Positions 1-10,619 of a DNA stretch of 64,000 nucleotides are shown here, in pieces (the stretch's first letter is position 1; each line of letters starts with the position of its first letter). This stretch comes from Nelumbo lutea (lineage: Eukaryota; Streptophyta; Magnoliopsida; Proteales; Nelumbonaceae). The notes below the pieces were generated by a model. The model did not search any database. It saw only the letters and a list, made by a program, of their open reading frames with translations, and was not told the DNA's origin. The stretch spans positions 45,726,222-45,790,221 of the forward strand of contig JAKGHH010000002.1 of the NCBI GenBank assembly GCA_022828595.1, given 5' to 3'. The translations under genes and the position numbers were made by a program.

Positions 1-300
1 TTAACGATGTATTTTAGGAACTTGCCCGAGGTCACACCAAACACACACATGTTTTGGTTCAGTCTCATATTAAACTTACGCAGAATTTCAAAAACATAAT
101 GCAAATCTTGTATTAATTCATGTGAGAATTGAGTTTTGACGACCATATCGTCTACCGCTGCGACCATATCGTCTACCGCTGCGAGGACCTTTTCGACCTC
201 CTAGTCGACCGCTTTCCACCGCTCCGGGGCTAGGTTGCGTTTCTTCCGTCTAATGGGCCTAACAGTTATGATCGTAGATGTTCCGGGACGGAAGCGCCGA
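1..300 (-). pseudogene. reverse transcriptase remnant with internal deletion
   Basis: Minus-strand translation gives the RT entry motif (NLAPERW, about 220-265), then residues matching LAAD of element 2, and then jumps straight to the catalytic VDDMV motif. The N-terminal half of RT, about 130 residues compared with element 2, is missing. The VDDMV segment is present twice as a 21-bp in-frame tandem repeat (about 139-182). Downstream, CVFGVTSGKFL is recognisable at the window edge. A stop and frame damage are also present. It cannot encode an active polymerase. Confidence 0.8.
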
Positions 301-301
301 T

Positions 302-843
302 CTAAAGCTTTCGAGCTGGGTCCGCTGCTGAGGTCGAAACCGCGACTGTTTCTTCTGTTGGTGCGGCTCGTTCTTCGCCTTGCTCCATTGGCCGCTCCAG
401 CTTGAGGTCATCAGCTACCTTGGTTTTTCCCTTTAGGGCGGCGTCGTAGCACTTACAGGACTCGAGCTGGTCGCCCCACGCTACTCCCACACTGAAGCCG
501 GTTGGGAACTTCATAGCCAAATGGTAAGTGGAGACCACCGCCCATAGGACATGGGTGATCGGTCGACCTACTATGGCATTGTAGGGGGAGGGGGTCGCGA
601 CCACCAAGAAGTCATGCTTGAATCTGACCACACAAGGCCACATGCCAACTTTCACAGGTACTGTTATTTTCCCAAGGGGTCGAACTTCCTCTCCGCTGAA
701 GCCTACCAAATGAGTGTCTGTGGGCTTCAAGTCATCTTTCTGCAGTTGGAGCTAGTCAAACGCAGCTTTGAAGAGGATGTCGCCTGAGCTGCCTGAGTCG
801 ACGAGTACGCGCATGACCTCGAAATAGTTGATTATTAGCTTTA
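302..843 (-). pseudogene. retroviral-type aspartic protease region of element 1
   Basis: The active-site triad DSG (in VLVDSGSS) is encoded at about 791-799 on the minus strand, followed after a frame break by the open stretch 730-302 with the motifs VGFSGEEV, ATPSPYNAIVGRP and CYDAALKGK. The same motifs occur in order in the protease region of element 2 (42015-42679). This domain cleaves the Gag-Pol polyprotein in LTR retrotransposons. A break separates the DSG part from the C-terminal part, so it is inactive as it stands. Confidence 0.75.
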
Positions 844-2922
844 TTACGAGCGTGTCATCATGGGGTAGTGGACCCCTCGCGCATCATCTTCTATGAAGAA
901 AATTGGCTCTTCTGTCCTCGGCCGCTTTAGGGGGTTTTGCTCCTCCTGGGTGGCTTCGCGAACCGACGCCCGAGCAACTACTGAAGTGCAACCCGCAACG
1001 ATTGAACCTCCCACTATCATGTGGATGGTCCCCCGAACTGGCCTCTCCTCCGGAGGCTGCCTCTGCGGTTGTTCGATCGGCCTGCTGCTGGACTCGGGAG
1101 CATCCTTACTGCGCTCCCCTTGCCGACCTGTTTTATTACTATTATTATTATTTTGTACAAAGTTTCTTTGATACCCACGACGGATGAGCTCCTCTATCTC
1201 GTCGTGGAGGTTTTTACAACTCTCGATACTGTGACCATGATCTTTGTGAAAACTACAATATGGGTTCTTATTTCTTTTATTGGGATTCCCCCTCAAGCGG
1301 GGTGGTCACTTCACGTACGGGGCATCCTTGATCGCCATCAGGATTTCAGCCCGCTTCGCGTTCAGTGGGGTGTAATAAGCTCGGTCCGCTATAGGAGGTC
1401 GAGGAAACTGACCCAGCCTTGCCCCCGAACTGTATCCTTTTTCTTTCGGCTGTCCCCTTGATTGGAAGGCTCTCCTTCCCTCTTTCTTTTTTTGGGCGTG
1501 CCCTCGCCCTTTTGGTTGATCTCTTCTTCGGTGGCTATGAACATGTCCGCGAGCATTAGAAACTCGGTTATGGTCACTGGTTGGTTGACGACCATGTGCC
1601 ATTTGAACTCTTTGTGTGTCATGCCTTTCTTGGCTACTGCAAGGCGTACGGTGGGGTCCGGGCACGATATCTGCATACAAGCATTGTTGAACTGCTTGAT
1701 ATAGCCCCGGATGGACTCTCCCTCTCTTTGCACTATGCTAAGGAGACTTTCTTCAGTCCGTGGGCACTGTTTGCTGGTGACGAAGTGGGACGTGAAGACT
1801 TGTGCAAATTGCGCCCAACTTCTTATCGACCCAGGTGCCAAGTTCTGGTACCACGTGCGGACTGCTCCCCGTAAAAGTAGTGGAGAAGGCCACACACATG
1901 CACGATCCACTGGCTCTCGCCAGGTGCATCTGTGACTGAAAGGCATCTACGTGATCATTTGGGTCAAACGACCCGTCGTGCTTGTCAAGAGGAGGGAGCT
2001 TGAAGTCTTTGGGCATTGGGACTACCAGGAGTTCGGAAGACAGGGGGGATGGAACTGAGAGGAGGGGAGCTTTGACTTCGGCCGAGCTTACCTCTTCTTT
2101 GCCCATGAGCTCAGGCAAATCGCGGGTGACAGATCGGCGAGCTCGGCGGTGGTGTCTCTACTTCTTGGTGGGCTCGACGTTCGTGCTGCTCACCTCTGCG
2201 TTGTCAGGAATGGTTTGTGCAGGAAGTAGCTCGGTCTGCTGGTGATGGCTGCAGATAGAGGGGTCCTATTGGGAATCTGTTGCTAGGACCTCGAACCGGT
2301 TCTCAAGGAGCGGGGTTTCAAACTTCGACTGCCGAGGTGACATAGACCTGGCAAGCTGGAATCCTCCCAACCTATCCGCCTGCGGTGAGATCGGGGTAGC
2401 CTGTCTCTCTCGTCTTCTGCGGAGGGAGGCCTGGTTTTTTGGGAGGTTTTGGGGGACTTCTCCTTGGCCTGAGGGGAGCTCGTCCTGGTGGCGAGACTTA
2501 GCTTGCTATGAGGCTGTGTGTCAAGGCGGGAACTGCGACTGTTGAAGTTGGGGCTGAGGCAGCTGGGGGAACTACTGTTGATACTGATACTGGGAGACCT
2601 AGTGTAGTACGTGTTGTTGATAGAGTTGAAGTTGCTGGAACTGTTGCATTTGGGCCTGCATGGCCCGCATGCACTGCATCAAGTCCTCCAGTTGGTTTGA
2701 GCTGGCCGTTGGGGGCACGACCGAAGGCTCGGTGAACGTCGCTCCGACTGTAGCAGGGAGTGGGGTGACGACAGGTGCCATTGTGAGAGGCACATTCAAG
2801 CTGGGGATTCCGTCCGCAGAGTGGGGGACGGTGAACTGTTCGATACAGACAGTAGGAAACTAGGGTTGTTCCCTGGAGTTGTCCATTTCTGTGCTTCGTC
2901 CGACGTTGCTAGAGGAAGCCAT
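844..2922 (-). pseudogene. gag of element 1, frame-broken
   Basis: The likely start is the ATG at 2922-2920 (MASSSNVGRS), which aligns with the gag start of element 2 (MASSSHTGKS at 40032). Next come a Pro/Thr-rich and Gln-rich N-terminus (2850-2600), the capsid-like retrotransposon gag domain (about 2118-1500; motifs DPNDHVDAFQSQMHLA, RTWYQNL, KEFKWHMV) and a basic tail with the CxxH...H...C knuckle-like motif CSFHKDHGHSIESC (about 1255-1210). A stop soon after the start and shifts near 1850 and 1390 break the frame. Confidence 0.8.
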
Positions 2923-2989
2923 GAGCGTTGGACTGTTTCAAGGAGCAAAAGAGCTGAGAAAGTTTAGAGAGAAAGGCCTTTTGAAGCGT

Positions 2990-3009
2990 TTCCCACAGAC
3001 GTCGCCAAA
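2990..3009 (-). other. primer-binding site of element 1
   Basis: On the minus strand TTTGGCGACGTCTGTGGGAA follows the LTR end GCGCTACA after a two-base spacer. Its tail CTGTGGGAA is shared with the same position of element 2 (39958-39976). A tRNA-primed minus-strand start site is expected here. The tRNA was not identified. Confidence 0.65.
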
Positions 3010-3012
3010 TGA

Positions 3013-3850
3013 TGTAGCGCAATCCGGTTACTCCTAGCTGGCACTCGCGTGGCTCTTGAGAGGTACCTGAGACGAGAGGAAAGAGGAAGAACTCCCGAGG
3101 GGTTTCCCGACGGGAACGCTCCGATGCTTAAGTTAGTATTGAGTGCAATAAGCAAAAGGAGAATGAAGGCTAAGAGTGCAGGTTACGCAGGTCATTTGAA
3201 GATACCTTGCTCCTTGAGAATAAGCTGCTTATAACCAAATTTCGTTGCTTCAGGCCCTCTGACTTCTAATAGGGCAGGTATAACCGCCACTGTCAGTCTG
3301 CCACAACCATTACAGGAAAGGCTAAGGTGGTACACGCGGGGCTGTCGTTACAAGGTACGTATTTGTCAAGTGCAGGACACCTTTCTAAAGGTGGCAGGTG
3401 CGGCGAGAGGGACATGCCTGTTGTTCACAGATTTGTCAGGTACAGTGGTTGAGCAAGAAGCCCTCCTGTGTTATATACCGAACTACCCTGAGCCGAGCTA
3501 TCCTTTGAGTAACAGACTGCCTGAAGCCGATTGTGCCGAGCTAGCTGACCCGAGGTGCCTGAGCCTCGGGGTGTCCGGGGAAGGATCGGTGCATTTCTGC
3601 TAGGAGTGGCCCGAGGTCCATTGGGAGGAGCTCGGGTCTTAAAAGGGGTCGGGGCGCCCCGAACTCGGGACCCCCCGAAGTGCCTTGACCCCGGGGAGGA
3701 GGCGCGGGTAAGGCGGCTACCGGCGAGTAGTTTACTCGCTGAGTTGTCGAGCTGAACTCGGTGGGACTTTCCCTCTGAATTATGCTCACGCTCATTGCGC
3801 TGTCATGCTGAGTCACTGTTTGAGCAAGGTCATGCCCACGTATACCAGTG
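3013..3850 (-). repeat. 5' LTR of element 1
   Basis: This GC-rich block begins (plus strand) TGTAGCGC next to the primer site. On the minus strand a TATA box, TATATAA, sits at 3477-3471, which puts U3 above and R/U5 below it. The upper end is uncertain by some tens of bases. No second copy lies in the window to fix it. Confidence 0.65.
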
Positions 3851-4704
3851 CTGTGAGGTCAGGCAAAATCACTCTCCATCAGAACCTATGGAGAAATAGA
3901 AGAATCAAAAAATAAGAACAATTCAGACTTCAAATCCATGAGACTAGCTGATAGTATATATACTTAGAAACTTAGAAAGTGCTTTATTCAAACCTGAATA
4001 CCTGATTGATTTTCTGACAAGGAAATAGCAAGGGGATTAAACCTTGCTTAACTCGAAGAAAAGTGATTGTTTCATCTGTTACAAAGCAAATAAGCCATAA
4101 CCCGATTGATTCTTTTGCATTGGTCAACCTCTTGTGGCAGTTTTGACTTTTAACAGGCCACCACAAATTCCATGAACGCTTGGCACTTGACATTTAACGT
4201 ACCAATCAACCTACATAGGCATTGGTCAAGCCTCTGGTGCTAAGTACAATCATTCAATGTATATATGTATATCATAAAATTATAGATTATTAACCAATCA
4301 ATAAGATATCTCTACAAAGAAGAGCTATCTTTCAACACTTGGCCATTCAACTAGGTCTATAATCATAAAACTTAAATTTAACATTCAACAAAATCAACAA
4401 CAATAAAAATTTTAGCTTAATGATAAAGTTCACAACCATAAACATTAAATAAACATAAACATGAAAGTTTAAGTTCAATGACATCCACAACCATAAACAT
4501 TCAACAAGGTCCATAAAGAAGATGTATCTTTCAATACTTAAGCAATTTCGGTTTCTTGATGCCAACACTCAATTATTAATAACAATAAGAGGATGTTCCT
4601 TACTAATACATGATATCTTTGCAAAAAAGGTTAAGACAAGCACCAATTAGAATTAAGATAACAAAACAAACGTGAAAAAGAAAAATAAAATAAAAAACAA
4701 AAAC
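3851..4704. other. AT-rich stretch without a gene
   Basis: No coding signal was seen. It contains two copies of a CACAACCATAAACATT motif (about 4430 and 4490) and probably includes the 3' flank of the hAT fragment that follows. Confidence 0.4.
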
Positions 4705-5041
4705 TTAACCTAATTCCATACTCTTAAGTTCATCTAAATTGTCGTCTAAATGAAGGTAACCATGTGATTTTTGTAGCAAATATTGTCCACAAAGGATACA
4801 TTCCACCATTCTTGGATTTAGAGAACAACAAAATGAATCAAGAACACGGCCTCTAGTGCTAAAAACCAACTTAGATGCAATTGTAGACACAAGCATAACT
4901 AATAAATCTTGAGTCATCATAGAAAGTACTTGATTTCTAGAGGAATTAATTTTCTTCCAAGTTATGTCAAATGATTTATTTTTTGTGATCTTCACATTCC
5001 TCCACTAAATATCTATCCAATTTTGTTTTGGTATCTGTATT
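4705..5041 (-). pseudogene. hAT transposase C-terminal dimerisation fragment
   Basis: Minus-strand reading gives KTKLDRYLVEECED (5030-4985), a frameshift, then QVLSMMTQDLLV, VSTIASKLVFSTRGRVLD and PRMVECILCGQYLL. This is the signature order of the hAT C-terminal dimerisation domain of BED-finger, ricesleeper-type transposases. The upstream part of the gene is absent: the hAT terminus at 5042 abuts it directly, so a later insertion cut it. A possibly matching N-terminal fragment on the same strand lies at 13440-14412, but one origin for both is only a guess. Confidence 0.8.
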
Positions 5042-5459
5042 TAGAGGTGTAAATCGGGTTGGGGCTGCCCGCGGCCCGGCACGACAGTTAATGGGTCGTG
5101 CCAGGCCCAACATGGAGGTTCAAGACCCATGGGCCAGCACGGCATGGCACGATAGCACGTGTCGTGCCACCCGTGGCCCGCGTGTCGGCACGGCCCACCA
5201 GGCCCATCACGGGCCATGCTCGGCCCGCTCGAGAATATAGTCATTGTGCCCCCCTTCCAAGGGGGCCCAACGGGGGGGTTTACAGAAATACCCCTCCAAC
5301 AACTATAAACAACCATATTAAGGGGGGGTATTTCTATATTTTGTTTATGGGGTTGAAAAAATGACATAAATACCCCCAATAGCTATATAACAACTAGTTT
5401 AGGGGCATTTTGGGTAGAGTTATAAGTAACTTTACAATGACCAAAATACCCCTCCCAAC

Positions 5460-6718
5460 CAAGGTTTAAAGTATCGGAAATGCAAGTGTATTAGAAAGAC
5501 AATTTTAAAAAACATCAAGATACGCCTTGAATACACATGCGTATTGGAGAAAAACTAAGATATACATAGATACACTTGGAAACACTATAAATATTTTAAT
5601 AAATCATAAAATATATCAATAACACTAAATATAAGACCATAATGATATGTATATACATTAAATTAATATATTTTAATAGTTTTATGAAGAAACATATTGT
5701 AGTTAATTGTAATTTCACTAAAAATCCTATGCTTAATTATAAATTCTTAAGTTTAAATTATTATGGGATGAGAAAAACCTTACTCTCCTATCCAACCATA
5801 AAACATGCATTGGCACAACTTCTATGTGAAAAATATAGTTAATAATTATTTGTTGTTTAAATAATTATTATTTATTATTCATTTCCAAAAATTATAAATA
5901 AATATTATATCATATATTCAAAAAATAGTTATTAAAGAAGAAATTTCAATTGGTCTATGGATATGATAGATCACCCATAAAATTATAATATATTCAATTG
6001 TTATGACCAAATGATAAAATATAATTAATTATTATTTATTTTTTAATTCTAAAAATATAAAAAATAAAAAAAAATATTAAAGAAGAAATTTCAATTTCTC
6101 TATGGATATGATAGATAAATCCATAGATTTAAAACATATTTAGTCTTTATAGGCAAAGAAAAAACTTACACTTTCAAATTTTTTGTTAATTTATATTTTC
6201 CCCTAATATTTTCATGAAATTTCCATAAATCTGTTGATAGCACAAAAATGTTGTGATTTTGAATGTAAGAAATGTAGATCAACATAAATTAAAACATCCA
6301 AGAAAAAAAAAAAAGAAATCACAAGATATTATAAAAGATTGAAAAAGTTTACCTACTTTTGTCATATTTTTCAAAATTCAAAAATTCTTAAAAAAAAAAT
6401 TATCGATTCATACTTGTTTCTTGCAAAACTTTGCAACTCTAGTACTTTAAGAATGAAGTTTGGAATTTTAGAGTCATTGAAAGAATGCTTATTTCGGGGA
6501 AAATAAGCTTGCTTTTCCCCTTTAATTTTTTTTTTGTTTTTAACCGTATCTTTTTTGTTGATACGCCTGATACACCCCCGATACGCCCCCAATATGGGTC
6601 CGATACGCATGAAAAAAGATGAAACATCCAATTTCCATACATATCTTGTATCGGTTTTTAAAAGATACGATACGATACACCCCGTATCAAGCGTATCGTA
6701 TCAAAATTTTAAACCTTG
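5460..6718. mobile_element. 1.26-kb inverted-repeat element inserted in hAT A (CAAGGTT family)
   Basis: It begins CAAGGTTTAAAGTATCGG and ends with the inverse, TTTTAAACCTTG. It is flanked by an exact 8-bp duplication, CTCCCAAC, at 5452-5459 and 6719-6726. The 8-bp size points to hAT-type mobilisation. The interior is AT-rich with no transposase that I can recognise. The right end is built of repeated GTATC/GATAC motifs. Shorter relatives occur at 20340, 30685, 61524 and 62939. Confidence 0.85.
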
Positions 6719-6783
6719 CTCCCAACAACTAAATAACAAATAGTTTTTTGGGTATTTTGGGCAATTGAGTTATGTTCAATTTC

Positions 6784-6791
6784 TATAAATA
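6784..6791 (+). promoter_or_regulatory. TATA box of the hAT A transposase
   Basis: TATAAATA lies about 340 bp upstream of the transposase ATG and is followed by a pyrimidine-rich leader. A short GT...AG stretch (about 7075-7110) precedes the ATG and is also visible in copy B. This is an inference from position and sequence only. Confidence 0.5.
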
Positions 6792-7121
6792 GCCCTATCC
6801 TCCACCATTCTCATCACACCAATTCAACAATTCTCTTAATTCTCTCTTTCTCTCTTATAATCATACATTCTCAACTATCTACAATCTGAGAAATTCTGAT
6901 TAGCTGATTGTCTAATTCTGCATTCTCAAATTCTCAAGTCTCAACTTTATCGAAGTTTCGACTTTCAACAAGAAGAAGGCTTGCTCAATCAGCTCAAGTA
7001 TCTCAATTCAGGAGGCTTGGACGTTGAAAGGATTCAACCGTTGAAATCAAGTTGGGATTTTGAACCGGCAATCCGGGTAAGTCGAATTAGATTAATTTTT
7101 ATCTTTTTAGAATTAAAAAAA

Positions 7122-9139
7122 ATGGCCAGCCCTTCTCAAAATCGATTCCCCAACATGTTCACCATGGATGACATTCAATCACATCACGGTAGTATTAGTG
7201 TTAGCACTGATATGTTTAATGTCAATGGAAATGGAACTCTCACCCCCAAAAGTAGTAGTACTATGGGAAAAAGGAGGGCTTCTAAACTGAGTAGCCCGGT
7301 TTGGAAAATTTTCAAAGTAGAGGATATTGAGGGGAAGAGGAAAGGGTTGTTTGCCAAAAATGTAGGAAAAACTTTATTTATTGTAGCAAGGGTGGTACGA
7401 GTCATTTGAGCAGACATTTACTCACACATGAGCGAGAGTAAGATGACGGGGGAGAAACAACCCAAACACATATTGGGAGGGGGACTAGTTTTGGTACTTT
7501 TAGATATTCACAAGAAAAAATGAGACAAGATCTTGCTAAGTATATTGTACATGTAGAACAACCATTTATGTTAGTTGAAGATCCAAAGCTAAAAAAATGG
7601 TTGCGTAGTTCTGTAAACCCACAATATAAAAAAGTTTTTAGGAATACTATAAGAACTGATGCTTTAAAAATTTTTTATTCATATAAACAAAATTTAATTT
7701 CTTTGTTAGCAAATCTTAATTCTAAAGTTACAATTATTCTGGATATTTGGACATCCAAATTTAATATATATTTGTGTTACCAGCCATTTCATTGATGAAA
7801 ATTGGCTTTTGAATAAAAGAATTTTAATTTTTACTAGGCTTGAATGGCCACATAGTGGCCCATCTATTAATACAAGTATTTTAAATAAGTTTTGATAATG
7901 CTAGCAATAATGATTGTAAAATAAATATTTTAAATTCTCAATTAAAACCATGCCTAAATGGTAAATTATTTCATATTAGATGTGCATGTCACATCTTAAA
8001 TTTATGTATTCAATATGCATTGAATATTATTTCAAATAATATTTAAAAATTTAAAAATTGTATTATATATATATAAAGTTCAGGGCCAAGAAAACAAGAA
8101 TTTAAATATTTACGCCAAAATTATGGTTTAAAATATAAACATTTTATATTAGATGTAAAGCATAGGTGGAATTCTACTTACGCTATGTTAGAAAGTTGTA
8201 TATCTCATAAACAAATTCTTTATGATTTTTATAATTTAAAAATGCCTAATGATATGATATTTGAGGAATACTGAGAAATGACAGTCTGTATAAGAGATTT
8301 TTTAAAACATTTTTATGCAACAAATGAATTATTTGGAATTTATTATCCAACTAGTTGTAATTTACAGTATCAATTAATGGTAATTAGTGATTGTTTTGCC
8401 AAATATAGAAATAATTCACAATTTTAATGTATTGTTGAAATTATGGAAAATAAATTTAAAAAATATTGGGAGAACATTTCTCCCCTTTATTGTTTAGCTA
8501 CAATATTAGACCCTAGGATTAGGAAAGATGGTTTAGATATTTTACTTGAAACTATTATGAAAATATGAATATTTATATAGGAAATAAAAAAGAAGAAATT
8601 AATAATTTATTATTTGAAATATACAGTTTGTATGAATATGAAGTTGTAGAAAATATTCCTACAACTTGTTCATCTTCTTCTTTTTCTCATTCTGACTTTA
8701 AGCCCAATAGTAGAAGAGAAAAGCTTTTTTATTTAATAAGTAGAAGGTAGAAATCTGCTAGTTCTACAACAAGTTCATTTACTGAACTTAATTTTTAGTT
8801 GCAATCAAATTTTTCTAATTTAGGTGAAGTATCAAATAATTTTGATATTTTAGCTTGGTGGATTGAACACTCGAAAAATGATCTAGTTCTCACCGCCATA
8901 GCACATGATTTACTAACCCCTCCAGTGTCTACAGTTCCATTGGAGTCTTGCTTTAGTGTAAGTACCAAGGTGTTGGATGACAAAAGAAGCTTCGTGAACA
9001 ATTGGAGCATAGAGATGTGCATCTGCTTCAAGGATTGACTAGATGCAGAAAATAGATTACAAGACAAGGGAGGCCATGAAACAACACCAGACATTTCACC
9101 CGAAGCAGATGATGAAATTCATGAATTTGACTACTTGTA
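7122..9139 (+). pseudogene. hAT transposase (BED finger, RNase H-like, hAT dimerisation), broken
   Basis: It starts MASPSQNRFPN. Next come a Ser/Thr-rich region, the BED-type finger (SPVWKIF..., then after a frameshift a Cys pair followed by THLSRH-like GGTSHLSRHLLTHE, about 7300-7433), the N-terminal hAT core (MRQDLAKYIVHVEQPF and NPQYKKVFRNTIRTDALK, 7520-7690), the first catalytic Asp region (TIILDIWTS, about 7730), a damaged RNase H-like middle, and the C-terminal dimerisation domain (ILAWWIEHS, VSTVPLESCFS, 8850-8960), ending EIHEFDYL and a stop at 9137-9139. Several stops and shifts make it inactive. In intact relatives this enzyme cuts and pastes the element. Confidence 0.85.
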
Positions 9140-9898
9140 GAATTTATCATTTTTTCAAATTATTGTAAAATTTTTAAATTTTATTTAATTTATTTGATAT
9201 ACTTTTTTTAATTTTTTAACAATGTAGTTTTGTATTTTCAATTTGTAACCATATTGTATTTTTTTTATTTTATTAATTGATTCCATTTTTATATTTCATT
9301 CATCCAAGTATGCAATGATCCAATCATTGTATTTGTAATTCACTAATTTGTATCATTCAAATTTAAATAAAATAAAATTTCTATTTTTCTTCCAATTTGT
9401 TATTCCATCATTCTTATTTCAATTTGGTTAAGTATTTATTTTTCATTTATATATCAAATAACTTAGATTTCTCATTTCTTTAAATAATTCATAATTCCCA
9501 AAATTCATAGGAAAGTTAAATATTTTAGTTTTATAATTTTATTTAGAAAATAAATCAAAATAAAAAAAAACAGTGCAACCTAGTTCAGCCTAGGCCCAAG
9601 GCCCGCTATGTGGCCCAGCCCGGCATGATCCAAGCCCACAGTACGGCCTACAGCCCGGCCCGACTCAGGTCCGCGTGCCGGCACGATACAACACAGGCTC
9701 GCTTGGGCTTGGGCCGTGCCAGGTTGACCCCCAAAATTTCCACCGGGAAGGACGACACGACCCATGGCGGCTCGCCCAGCACGACACGGAACGCCTTTAA
9801 GGCGGGCTGCCCACGGGGGCCCATTTTACACCTCTATCTATCCTTTGCCCGCTTTTTGCTTTTTATACAATGTATTCATAAATTTAGTAGCATCTTCC

Positions 9899-10290
9899 CA
9901 CTACAATAAAAAAATTTCCAGCGGCAGTTTTCAAGATGGCAGTCGTTTAAAACTGCCGCTAGAGGCCAAACGCTAAAATATTTGTCCCGCCCTCTCTCGC
10001 CACTAAAATCATTCGTGCCCCTCCCGCCCTCTCTCTCGCTCTCGCTCTCTCTTTCTCTCTCTCTCACACACTAAGTCATCCCTCTCCCTCAGTCATCCCT
10101 CTCTCTCTCGCTCAGTCGTCTAACTCTTTCTCTCTCTCTCTCTCTCGCTAAGTTGCCTCTCTTTCTTTCGCACTCGCGCTCTCTATCACTCTCTCTCTCT
10201 CTCACACGGTTGCACATCAACATCAGCAATTCTCTCAATCTCTCGCGGTCTCTCTCAGACACATCCACATCAACATCATTTAATTCACAG
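9899..10290 (+). mobile_element. CACTA (En/Spm-like) terminus with subterminal hairpin
   Basis: CACTACAATAAAAAAAT at 9899 is a typical CACTA end. Just inside, the perfect 12-bp inverted arms AGCGGCAGTTTT and AAAACTGCCGCT (9920-9931, 9950-9961) resemble CACTA subterminal motifs. The matching far end (ending TAGTG) was not found in the window, so this may be a one-ended remnant. It is followed by a CT-rich block and a possible exon/intron border (CACAG then GTAAAT at 10289). Confidence 0.6.
10020..10230 (+). repeat. CT-rich microsatellite-like block
   Basis: Long runs of CTCTCT are broken by CTCGCT and CACACA. It could be a leader of a transcript carried by the CACTA-like unit: a possible acceptor, TGCTCCACAG, stands at 10617, and a possible donor, CTCAG then GTAATT, near 10706. 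No protein family was recognised. Confidence 0.5.
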
Positions 10291-10619
10291 GTAAATATCT
10301 CTCTCTTTCCTTGTCTCTTTTTCTCTATTTGTTAGGGTCTTCATTATTGCCACCACTTATGCTCTGTCTTCTTTGATAAGTTATCATTTGAAGCCTGTGG
10401 ATTAGTCTTAAGACTCTTGATTTATTAAGTTCCAACAGAAGATTTAGGTTGTATTTTGTACCATTGCTCTTTTACCTGAAACGTTTTGAATTTGATAATA
10501 TAAATTGACATACAATTGTTATTTAATGTTATTTATGTACAAAATAGCTATACCTAAAATATGTATATGTGAGAGCTTGTTTCTATAAATGTCAAATTGG
10601 TGTTTCTTGCTCCACAGAA

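Larger units (their letters stand above)
1..3850 (-). mobile_element. Ty3/Gypsy Tat-lineage LTR retrotransposon, 5' part (element 1)
   Basis: Read on the minus strand this runs LTR (about 3850-3013), primer-binding site, gag, aspartic protease and reverse transcriptase, and leaves the window at base 1. The order gag-PR-RT and close resemblance to element 2 at 39440-49643 place both in one family. All coding parts carry stops or frameshifts, so it is defective. The 3' half and 3' LTR lie outside the window. The upper LTR edge is judged from the drop in GC content near 3850, not from a confirmed target duplication. Confidence 0.85.
5042..9836 (+). mobile_element. hAT DNA transposon A, nearly full length, nested
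   Basis: The ends are inverted: TAGAGGTGTAAA at 5042 and TTTACACCTCTA ending at 9836. Both carry about 200 bp of GC-rich subterminal sequence full of GGCCC and GCACG motifs (5050-5240 and 9590-9830), as is common for plant hAT elements. Between them lie a promoter-like region, a BED-finger transposase pseudogene and an AT-rich tail. The flanks TCTGTATT and TCTATCCT agree at only 5 of 8 positions, so the target duplication is decayed. A second copy with the same ends is at 18261-19795. Confidence 0.8.

Noticed and set aside
5042..5240. Open frames rich in Arg, Ala and Pro on both strands
   Set aside because: GC-rich hAT subterminal sequence, repeated at 9590-9830, 15154 and 18261.
10020..10230. 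Serine/leucine-rich open frames
   Set aside because: They are products of the CT microsatellite.
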